Source: DATDCV01 sp036524155 (GTDB lineage: Bacteria; Verrucomicrobiota; Verrucomicrobiia; Limisphaerales; UBA8199). Taken from it: DNA of 11,567 nt. Below are positions 1-6,891 of the stretch, one piece after another. Where the stretch lies: positions 1-11,567 of the forward strand of contig DATDCV010000370.1 in assembly GCA_036524155.1 (NCBI GenBank). Reading direction: 5' to 3'. Each line of letters begins with the position of its first letter. The first letter of the stretch is position 1. Both the position numbers and the translations under genes were made by a program. The notes under the pieces were generated by a model. The model made no database searches, was not told the DNA's origin, and worked only from the letters and a program-made list of their open reading frames with translations.

Positions 1-2546
1 CACAACGCGGTGCTGGGGGCCAGCTTCAGATTCGGTTCGTTTACCGCGTCAAGCCACTGGCCGGCTTCGGTGAGGTTCCAAGGCGGCTTATGGAGCGTGA
101 GGCGCAGATGAAGAGTCACACTGCGTTTCGCGGCTTGCGCCGCCAACGACTTTAGGGTGGCGGTGAAAGCCGCCCGTGTCTGCTCGTCGTTGAAGTTGTT
201 CTCAGGGTAGCGGTGGAGAGAAATTACAAGGTCTGCGGCTGATAGCAGTTCCATCTTTTCCAGAACGTCGCTCAGGACCGCCATGCTCGCCGCGTAATCC
301 AAATGCTGGTTATCGATGAGCCGCAACGTGGGATAAAGGTTCAGGCCGGAACTGAGATCGACGATCACCCGGGCTCCTTGGCGTTTGAGCCAGCCCCCTT
401 CTGCATGCAGCGCTGCTCGCTCCCGCTCCGCGAGGTAGTTCCACTCCACGCAGACTCCGTCGAAGTGATCGAAGAACGTTGGGCGGACGAGAATCTCCTC
501 TTTTATGGAGCGGGCATGACGCAAGGTGAGTATGTGGCCGCGCGGCCGTGGCGGCGGCTTAACGTGGGCGATTTCGAAGACGTTGGTCTCCTTCAGCGTG
601 ACTTCGAAGATCCGGGTATCCCCTCCGGCAATGGTAGCAGCGCCGCCCTGACCCAGCGCGGCAGCATCAGTGTTCTCCGGCAGGTAGCCTACAGCAACCT
701 TCTCCGACTGGTCGAGCGGCAGCTCACGAACTGATTCCAGCGGACCGCACGCTGCCTCGATGCGGAAGGGCTGCTCAGTCCAGCCATTATTGGCTATGCC
801 CACAGTGAACACGCCGGCTCGCTTGCGGCACGTCACGTAGCTCAGGCCATGTCCCTCGACGTGGACTAGTCCCTGCGAGCGGAAGATTTCACCAAGCTGT
901 CCCTGCACTGCGGGGTCGAGCGCATACGGCTTCGGCAACGGCTTGTCGATCTCACTGCGGACCGACGGCGTCGAAGACGCGAGCGGTCTCACACCGAGCG
1001 GACTGGCAAAAAACGTGACCCAGCCGTTGCCGTTGGTCACGGTGGCATTTTCGGTGATGTTGGTCCGGCCCGCAATCCCACCGGGCAGCTTTTCCACGTT
1101 CCGAGCAGTGATGACCAGGTGCCCGCCCTGCCGAGCGAACGCCTCGAGCTTGTCACGCACCTCGCGGTCCGCTTTGAGTTCCCCGGCCACGAGGATCACC
1201 GAGTACCGTTCGAGCAACCAGGACGGCGCGTCGCTCAGCAAACAATCCGCGATATCGCCGTAAGGGGTAGGCGCGATGAATCCCGATTCATCGTGGAAAT
1301 AAGAGGAGTCCTGGTACCCGGGGTACAGCAGGTTCAGCACGGCATCGGTGAAAAAGTCCCCCTGGTCGTACGGCCGATTCCCCCAGACCCGGTAAACATC
1401 GCCGGAGTAAAGGTGGCGGGGAAACGACCAGCCGGAGTAGAAATCCAGTAGCAATGCGACAGGCGTCTGCATGACGCCGGGCTGCCCGTGGTGTTTCACC
1501 CAACGTCGCGCCGATTGTTGTATGCGGCCAAGCGGCGATAGCCGCTCACCCTCAAACCACCCGTTCTCAAAGCCGACCGCGACGCAATTGTAGAGGATAT
1601 GCGTGTAGAGCAGTCGCTTCATCAGGCTCAGACTAGTGCCCTTCGTGGGGCCAAACTCGTACCCGTCACCGCGTCCCGATCCGCCATATACCTTATACCC
1701 CCAGCGATTATAAATGGACGCGTTGCCGAACCAGGGCACGCCATATTGTTTGCCTGCCCCGCGAATGAACGCATAGTAGACCTGGCTGTTGGGCAATGCT
1801 TGAGCAGTCTCAGCCCCGATCAGGGTGAAGCCGCCTTGTTTCAGCAAATAATGACCGAAATTCAAGGACACAAGCATCGCGTGCTTCCGGCCGAGATCCT
1901 CACTCATGCGGTCAAAATGACGCTCGAAATTAAGGTATTGCTCGAACGGGTCCGCCGAAGCGGGGACCATTTGATTGGCGTAGCCGCCCACATAACGCCC
2001 GTCCTGCTCGCCAATATCAGTGCCCAGCCACCGTTCGCCCAACTCCTTCTCCAGCAAGGTCAACGCCTCGGCCGGCGGCCTAAACTGCTGCCAATACCCA
2101 CCCGGACCGGAGCCGGGCACATAACCCCACACATCGAACAGGTACAGCTCCCGTTTCCTGATTATCCTGGCCAGATCTTCGAGATTGTTCGCGAACAGGA
2201 TCGGATACGATGGCCAGATCACCTCTCCGAGTTCGTGCTGCTTCGTGAACTTATCCAACTCTTCCACAAAACCAACCAGTCGCCCCTGCTCCACATTGAA
2301 ACCCCGCAAGCAGGTGAAACGCGTCTGGTTCTTGAACGCATCCCCCGAAGGTGGTTTCACCGCCCGCCGTTCGTAGTCCGGGTGCTCCCGAGGCTCGAGC
2401 AGGTGACTGTAAATACGCAGGCCACCCCCAGCCGGGTTCGTGAAGTGCAGATTAGGGGTCTCGGCGGCCCCGAAAGAACAGATTTGTGCCCCTAACGCCA
2501 AGGCAGCCCACAAAATACCCGTCGAAGACAGTCGTGCCTGTTGCAT
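1..2546 (-). CDS. Secreted glycoside-hydrolase-like protein, 3' end beyond the window
   Basis: The minus-strand frame is open from ATG at 2546 to the left edge, giving 848 codons with no stop. Residues 1-28 look like a Sec signal peptide: Arg at position 5, a hydrophobic stretch ILWAALALGA, and a likely cut after FGAA. Residues about 80-350 are rich in Trp, Tyr and acidic residues and resemble a TIM-barrel glycosidase, with possible catalytic acids in GTDIGEQDG (E180), GAETAQ (E246) and GFENGWF (E327). Residues about 445-480 (SVILVAGEL, then FARQGGHLVIT) resemble the class I glutamine-amidotransferase-like domain found after the barrel in some beta-galactosidases. A beta-rich segment follows (about 560-655). 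After a proline-rich linker (PPPRPRG, 664-670) a second alpha/beta region begins that may be another barrel. The protein is probably exported and acts on polysaccharide, but substrate and family are unassigned. No clear ribosome-binding site precedes this ATG. It is divergent from the small gene at 2682. Confidence 0.8.
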   Translation of the reverse strand, partial: MQQARLSSTGILWAALALGAQICSFGAAETPNLHFTNPAGGGLRIYSHLLEPREHPDYERRAVKPPSGDAFKNQTRFTCLRGFNVEQGRLVGFVEELDKFTKQHELGEVIWPSYPILFANNLEDLARIIRKRELYLFDVWGYVPGSGPGGYWQQFRPPAEALTLLEKELGERWLGTDIGEQDGRYVGGYANQMVPASADPFEQYLNFERHFDRMSEDLGRKHAMLVSLNFGHYLLKQGGFTLIGAETAQALPNSQVYYAFIRGAGKQYGVPWFGNASIYNRWGYKVYGGSGRGDGYEFGPTKGTSLSLMKRLLYTHILYNCVAVGFENGWFEGERLSPLGRIQQSARRWVKHHGQPGVMQTPVALLLDFYSGWSFPRHLYSGDVYRVWGNRPYDQGDFFTDAVLNLLYPGYQDSSYFHDESGFIAPTPYGDIADCLLSDAPSWLLERYSVILVAGELKADREVRDKLEAFARQGGHLVITARNVEKLPGGIAGRTNITENATVTNGNGWVTFFASPLGVRPLASSTPSVRSEIDKPLPKPYALDPAVQGQLGEIFRSQGLVHVEGHGLSYVTCRKRAGVFTVGIANNGWTEQPFRIEAACGPLESVRELPLDQSEKVAVGYLPENTDAAALGQGGAATIAGGDTRIFEVTLKETNVFEIAHVKPPPRPRGHILTLRHARSIKEEILVRPTFFDHFDGVCVEWNYLAERERAALHAEGGWLKRQGARVIVDLSSGLNLYPTLRLIDNQHLDYAASMAVLSDVLEKMELLSAADLVISLHRYPENNFNDEQTRAAFTATLKSLAAQAAKRSVTLHLRLTLHKPPWNLTEAGQWLDAVNEPNLKLAPSTAL

Positions 2547-2618
2547 GGTTCGGCTTAGTTGAACATATCCGGTTCGAGATTTCGACCGATTTCAGCGCCC
2601 GCCAACGTGTCTCCCGAT

Positions 2619-2647
2619 TTGGGACTTCGGCCGGCGTATGTTATAGT
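2619..2647 (+). promoter_or_regulatory. Sigma70-like promoter of the small membrane protein gene
   Basis: A -35-like TTGGGA (2619-2624) and a -10-like TATAGT (2642-2647) are separated by exactly 17 bp. They match the E. coli consensus at 4 of 6 and 5 of 6 positions. Transcription would start near 2654, leaving a leader of about 28 nt before the ATG at 2682. It lies in the 135-bp space between two divergent genes, so sites for the minus-strand gene may overlap it. Promoter rules in this lineage are assumed to resemble those of E. coli. Confidence 0.55.
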
Positions 2648-2681
2648 GGGAGAGTCACACAGAAACCAGAGGCGATCCGCA

Positions 2682-2837
2682 ATGTTGCACGTTTGGTTGA
2701 TCCCGGCCGTGATCCTGGGGGCGCTTGCCCTGCTCGGGTTTTATGTGCTTATATGCCACACAGGCGGCTCCGGCGTTCGCAGCGAAGGGCGGACGGTGGT
2801 GGACAAGCCGGACGACGAGCCTCCCCCCGATCAATAG
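2682..2837 (+). CDS. Small single-pass membrane protein, 51 aa, function unknown
   Basis: The ATG at 2682 is preceded by AGAGG (2668-2672) at 9 nt spacing, and a good promoter lies just upstream; both support this start over the in-frame ATG at 2559, which lies upstream of the promoter. The product has one hydrophobic helix at residues 4-25, then a short polar tail with TGGSGVRSEGR and an acidic, proline-rich end (DKPDDEPPPDQ). It is probably an inner-membrane protein with a 26-residue soluble tail. The first residues could also act as an uncleaved signal anchor. No enzymatic motif is visible. Small proteins of this layout are my impression of a recurring type in Verrucomicrobia, but I cannot confirm a family. 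It converges with the UPF0173 gene, the two stops being 42 bp apart, and no terminator is visible between them. Confidence 0.7.
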   Translation: MLHVWLIPAVILGALALLGFYVLICHTGGSGVRSEGRTVVDKPDDEPPPDQ

Positions 2838-2879
2838 GCCGCCGCACCTCGTATTATCTGTCTCGTCCCCGCCCCCTTG

Positions 2880-3560
2880 TCAAAAATCGGTGCTTTGTCC
2901 GGGCTTGATCAACACCAGGTTCTTTCCTGCGACCGCAAATTTCTGGACTGCGGCCTGCTGATCTATTTGGATCGGTGGAAAGGTGTTGTAGTGCAGTCCC
3001 AGCACATCCTTGCATCTGACGAAGTCGGCCGCTCTCACCGCATCCTCGACCCCCATGGTGAAGTTATCGCCGATGCACAGAGCCACGAATTTCAGCGGCG
3101 TTGAGTCGCCGATCAGTTTCATGTCCATCGTCAGCGCCGTGTCGCCCGAATAATAAAAATTCCCCTCGTCGCTCTCGATTACAAAACCGCCGGGGTTTCC
3201 TCCGTAAGCGCCATCGGGCAGGCTGCTGGAATGGATGGCGTTGACAAATCTCGCTCGGCCAAAGTCGAAGCGCCACCCGCCGCCGTGGTTTAGCGCGTGT
3301 GTTTTCCCCAACCCTTGCTTGTTGAACCACACGGTCACTTCATAGTTCGAAATGATCGTGGCCCCCGTTCGTTTCGCGATATCCGCCGCGTCCGCCATAT
3401 GGTCGGCGTGGCCGTGGGAAATCAGGATATAATCCGCTGGCACTTTGCTTACGTCGACGTTGCTGGCGAGATCGTTGGCAGTGATGAACGGATCAAATAG
3501 CAGCGCCTTGTTTGCTACCTGCGCCCCAAAGCAGGCATGTCCGTAGTAAGTAATCTTCAT
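2880..3560 (-). CDS. UPF0173 family metal-dependent hydrolase (metallo-beta-lactamase fold)
   Basis: This 226-residue protein matches the usual length and the whole motif order of UPF0173 (YtkL-like) hydrolases. It starts MKITYYGHACF. It carries the metallo-beta-lactamase signature HGHADH with H49, H51, D53 and H54, then H110 in AIHSSS, D140 in YSGDT and H190 in GLHYNTFPPI. These residues can form a complete two-metal site, so the enzyme should be active; its substrate is unknown for the family. No signal peptide is present, so it should be cytoplasmic. The frame extends upstream to an ATG at 3764, but that extension overlaps the kinase gene and lacks homology to the family, so 3560 is preferred. 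It lies 103 bp downstream of the kinase on the same strand and may be read through from it or from its own weak promoter. No strong ribosome-binding site is seen. Confidence 0.93.
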   Translation of the reverse strand: MKITYYGHACFGAQVANKALLFDPFITANDLASNVDVSKVPADYILISHGHADHMADAADIAKRTGATIISNYEVTVWFNKQGLGKTHALNHGGGWRFDFGRARFVNAIHSSSLPDGAYGGNPGGFVIESDEGNFYYSGDTALTMDMKLIGDSTPLKFVALCIGDNFTMGVEDAVRAADFVRCKDVLGLHYNTFPPIQIDQQAAVQKFAVAGKNLVLIKPGQSTDF

Positions 3561-3586
3561 ATTAACCCACAATTCTGGATTCCCCG

Positions 3587-3616
3587 GCAATATCCCTTCC
3601 GGGCCAAAACAGTCAA
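3587..3616 (-). promoter_or_regulatory. Possible weak promoter for the UPF0173 gene
   Basis: On the minus strand TTGACT (3616-3611) is a good -35 element. The best -10 candidates are TATTGC (3592-3587, spacing 18) and GATATT (3594-3589, spacing 16), both poor matches. The position within the 103-bp gap between kinase and hydrolase is sensible. This is a weak call and read-through from the kinase gene is equally possible. Confidence 0.22.
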
Positions 3617-3663
3617 TCGCGGAAATCACACAATTCGTCCAGGTCAGGGGGAACCCGGCGCCG

Positions 3664-6600
3664 CTAAGGCCGGACTGAGAAATCCGCCGGGTAATCCGAG
3701 CGCAAGGCTTCCCAGAGCTTTCGGAGGGCTTCTTTGGTTTCGGGCATGACACTTCCGGTGGCATGCATTTGTTGGGCGGAAAGCAGCTCGGAAACCTGCA
3801 CTAATTGCGCTAAAGGGCGTGCGTCGGGCAACAGGTTCCACAGGCGCATTTCGCCGGCGCGGGTCCTTGTCAGCAAGCCGCCGCCCCGGTTGACCCATTG
3901 GAGCCAGACAACTTCCTGCGGATGTTGGAGATTTTGAGTAATCGGTTCGCCGGTATCGGCGTCCCAGACCCGAGCGGAGCCGTCGCGGGAGGCTGTGGCG
4001 ATCCGGCGACCGTCTCTGCTGAACGCGGCATAGAGAACCTGGCCCCGGTGGCGCAGGGGCGGGGCGAGCTGGCGGCCGGTCGCCCACTCCCACAACATCG
4101 CCACGGAATCCTCACCGCAGGTGATCACGCGCCCCGCATCGGGGCTGAAAGTAGCGAAGCGTACCCCGTCGCGGTGATTCAAAGCGGGACCGGCTCGGCG
4201 CCCGGTGAGACTGTCGAAGACTTGCGCGCCAGCGGGGTTGAAAGTGTCGTCATAGCAGCCGGTGATCACGTGCCGTCCGTCCGGGCTCCACTCGACGCTG
4301 CCGACATAGCATTGATGCGGGCAAGAGGCTCGCAAACGGGCTTCCCCAGTCGAAAGGTCCCAGATCTGAACCAGCGAATCGCTCGCGAACGCCAGGAATC
4401 TGCTGGAACCGTCGAACGCCGCCGTCTGGCCGGAAGAGGGTAACCCTAGCACCTCACGGTCACGGGCGAAATCCCACACGATGTCGCGGCCCCTGGCGGC
4501 GGCCCACGCCAGCCGGCCATCGGGACTCAAGACCAGATTCGTGCTGGAGAGATCAAGGAGCGCGGGTTTGCCGATGCGTGCTCCGGTTTTGCGGTCGCAA
4601 AGGACAGCCTGCAACGTGTTCGTGGGCGCATCAGGTGGCGGTTCCGCCAGGGTCAGCACGCGGCTGCCGTCGCGGTTCAGCAGCACTCGCAAGAGCCGCT
4701 GGTTACCCACCGGAACCGATCCGGCCCAATTCCCAGCGCGGGCCTCAGAGACTCGGATGCTCTGGTTGGTCGGGGTGGCGTAGTAGAGGCCATCAGCACT
4801 GAAAGCCGCCGGCGTTGGCTGGGGCGCGAACCTGGGCGGACGGAGCGACCAAACCCGCTCGGTCCCGTCGTAGCACGCGGTCACGAGATAGCGCCCGCTG
4901 GGACTGAAGGAAGCATAGAGCGGCTTGGAATTATGCCGAAGCTGTTGGAGAAGCTCGCCGGTCTGGACGTCCCAAACGCGCACGAGGAAATCGAGGCCGG
5001 CGGTAATCAAGCGGGTGCCATCGGAGCTGAATTCAACGCTGTGCACCCCGTCGTCATGCCGCAGCGGCGGCAGCACTTCCCGAGCGGTATCCGCTTCCCA
5101 GATCCGCGCGCAACGGTCAAAGCCAGCGGTCGCCACATGGCGGCCATCGGGGCCAAAAACCGCCGAATAGATCCAGGAAGTGTGATTGGTGAACTGCGAC
5201 AGCACCGCGCCGGTCCGTAAATCCCAAACGACCGCGGTGCGATCCCCGCCGGCAGTCACGAGACGGTGCCCGTCCGGGCTGAAGGCGAGGCTGAGGATGG
5301 GGCGAGTGTGACCCGCCAGCCTCCACACGGGCTCACGTCCAGCTAAACTCCAGACAATGGCAAGGTTGGTACGAGCGGCAGCGGCCACCCAGCGGCCATC
5401 GGGGCTGATCGTGGCCTGTTTGACCCCGGTCGGCCACGGCAAAGTCGTCACCGGTTGGCTCGTAAGATAGTTCCACACCTCCACCACGTTGTTGGAGGAG
5501 TCCAGGCTGGAGGTGACGGCCAGGCCCGACGCGGGGCTGATGGCAACAGTATCACTGCCGGTTACCGGTCCGAAGGGCGCGTGAAGCATCCGCCCCGTCG
5601 CCAGGTCGTGAATTGCCCATCGGCAATTGGCTGCGGGAAGCAGCACCTGGTTCTCCTGCCCCGCGAACTGGGCATAATTGATCAAATGGTCCGTAAACCA
5701 CATTTGGATGATCGTGGGACATTGTTGCAGGAGCATGCCCAGTCGGAGGCGGTGAACGGGCTCGGTGCGTGGGTTGTCGGTATCCTGGCGCAACGCTTCG
5801 GCGAACCAGGGCAGCGCCCCAAGGAGGTCATTATCATCCAGCGCCCGGGTGCCGTAGGCGACGAAGGACCCCACCCGGTGCTGGCGCAGTTCGGCTGACT
5901 GTTTGCGGCGCTCGATTGTCTGGTAGAGGATCAGCCCCGCCAGAACGGCGATGACGGTAGCCACAGCGGCAAAGCGCTTGATGCTGCCGACGATTTGCTC
6001 AAGCCGTTGGAGCCGCCGGAGCGAATGCCCCACCCGCAACAGCAACAATTGTTTGTGGATGTCCTCCGCGGTTTGGTATCGCTGCGACCGGTCGGGGCCA
6101 CAGGCTTTTTGGCTGATGTGCAGCAGTTCGTGGAAGCTGGCCGCATCCTCGCCTTGGGCCATGACGGGAGTGACATCAGGCCAATCCTGAACCGGACGAC
6201 CGGTCGCCATCGTGTAGAGGACTTTGCCGAAGGCATAGAGGTCGCCCAGCGGAGTCCCGTGCACGTCCGGGTCCATGAAGGGCGGTGAACCAATCAACGT
6301 GCTCTTGGACGCCTCCTGGAACTCCGCCACCAGGCCGACATCGGCGAGCTTGGCCACCCCGCGAACAAAGACAATATTCGAGGGCTTAATATCCCGATGG
6401 GCCAGCCCATTCTGATGCAGCGCCACCAGGGCCGAGGTTAGACTCAGGCCAACCTGCACACATTCGGCGGGTGTAAAACACCTGGGAGCGTTGGCGTCGG
6501 GTTCCTGCCGCCGGGCAAGCTCGCTGGCCACAGTCTTCGGCACATATTCCGCCGGCTCGAATGATTGGCCAGTGCGGAGATCGTCGGCGAGCTCCATCAC

Positions 6601-6891
6601 GTACGAGAAGCAACCGGCCTCGTCATCCCGGCTTACGTGAAGGATATCGATGAACCCAGCGTGTTCACGGGAGATTTCCTCGAATTTCTTCAGTCCTGTG
6701 AACTCGGTTTCGTATAATCCTTCTCGTGGAAACCGGGTGCGGCAGACAAGCTTGATGGCGCGGAACCGCTGCGTGGCTTTGGCCCGAGCGAGCCAGACGT
6801 CGCCGAAGGTGCCCGTGCCGACACAACGGATGAGCTCATAATCCGGCATCCGGGGGGGCATAGTCGGCACCGTTGGGGCATCCTCAATCAT
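3664..6891 (-). CDS. Membrane Ser/Thr protein kinase with C-terminal WD40 propellers
   Basis: A 1075-residue Hanks-type kinase. Residues about 18-285 form the kinase domain: glycine loop GTGTFG (25-30), ATP-binding Lys K47 in AIKLV, catalytic loop HRDIKPSN (H165-N172, with D167 the catalytic Asp), and the Mg-binding Asp D184 within DVG, where most kinases read DFG. The usual APE motif is also altered (FMDPD, 205-209). All catalytic residues are present, so it is probably active. One membrane helix lies at about 307-323, flanked by basic residues. A short helical, TPR-like segment (about 350-370) follows. From about 400 to 1020 there are 14-15 WD-type units, with clear strand ends such as VVWDLR (554-559), RVWDVQ (638-643), QIWDLS (842-847) and RVWDAD (974-979), and several degenerate ones. 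This suggests two seven-bladed propellers. A cytoplasmic kinase and an exported sensor or scaffold region are inferred. The start overlaps the preceding gene by 8 bp. Confidence 0.93.
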   Translation of the reverse strand: MIEDAPTVPTMPPRMPDYELIRCVGTGTFGDVWLARAKATQRFRAIKLVCRTRFPREGLYETEFTGLKKFEEISREHAGFIDILHVSRDDEAGCFSYVMELADDLRTGQSFEPAEYVPKTVASELARRQEPDANAPRCFTPAECVQVGLSLTSALVALHQNGLAHRDIKPSNIVFVRGVAKLADVGLVAEFQEASKSTLIGSPPFMDPDVHGTPLGDLYAFGKVLYTMATGRPVQDWPDVTPVMAQGEDAASFHELLHISQKACGPDRSQRYQTAEDIHKQLLLLRVGHSLRRLQRLEQIVGSIKRFAAVATVIAVLAGLILYQTIERRKQSAELRQHRVGSFVAYGTRALDDNDLLGALPWFAEALRQDTDNPRTEPVHRLRLGMLLQQCPTIIQMWFTDHLINYAQFAGQENQVLLPAANCRWAIHDLATGRMLHAPFGPVTGSDTVAISPASGLAVTSSLDSSNNVVEVWNYLTSQPVTTLPWPTGVKQATISPDGRWVAAAARTNLAIVWSLAGREPVWRLAGHTRPILSLAFSPDGHRLVTAGGDRTAVVWDLRTGAVLSQFTNHTSWIYSAVFGPDGRHVATAGFDRCARIWEADTAREVLPPLRHDDGVHSVEFSSDGTRLITAGLDFLVRVWDVQTGELLQQLRHNSKPLYASFSPSGRYLVTACYDGTERVWSLRPPRFAPQPTPAAFSADGLYYATPTNQSIRVSEARAGNWAGSVPVGNQRLLRVLLNRDGSRVLTLAEPPPDAPTNTLQAVLCDRKTGARIGKPALLDLSSTNLVLSPDGRLAWAAARGRDIVWDFARDREVLGLPSSGQTAAFDGSSRFLAFASDSLVQIWDLSTGEARLRASCPHQCYVGSVEWSPDGRHVITGCYDDTFNPAGAQVFDSLTGRRAGPALNHRDGVRFATFSPDAGRVITCGEDSVAMLWEWATGRQLAPPLRHRGQVLYAAFSRDGRRIATASRDGSARVWDADTGEPITQNLQHPQEVVWLQWVNRGGGLLTRTRAGEMRLWNLLPDARPLAQLVQVSELLSAQQMHATGSVMPETKEALRKLWEALRSDYPADFSVRP
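6884..6891 (-). promoter_or_regulatory. Stop/start overlap ATGATTGA between glycosyltransferase and kinase
   Basis: Read on the minus strand, ATGATTGA contains the kinase ATG (6891-6889) and the TGA of the glycosyltransferase (6886-6884) in different frames. The bases just upstream of the ATG are rich in C and show no Shine-Dalgarno motif. Together these suggest that ribosomes finishing the glycosyltransferase re-initiate on the kinase, tying the amounts of the two proteins. The overlap is read directly; the coupling is inferred. Confidence 0.6.

Noticed and set aside
1599..2495. 298-codon plus-strand reading frame
   Set aside because: It lies wholly antisense to the secreted protein gene, whose frame is open over 848 codons with a signal peptide and coherent domains. 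The plus-strand product has no family features.
3561..3764. Upstream extension of the UPF0173 gene to ATG 3764
   Set aside because: It would add 68 residues foreign to the family and overlap the kinase gene by 101 bp; MKITYYGHACF at 3560 is the natural start.
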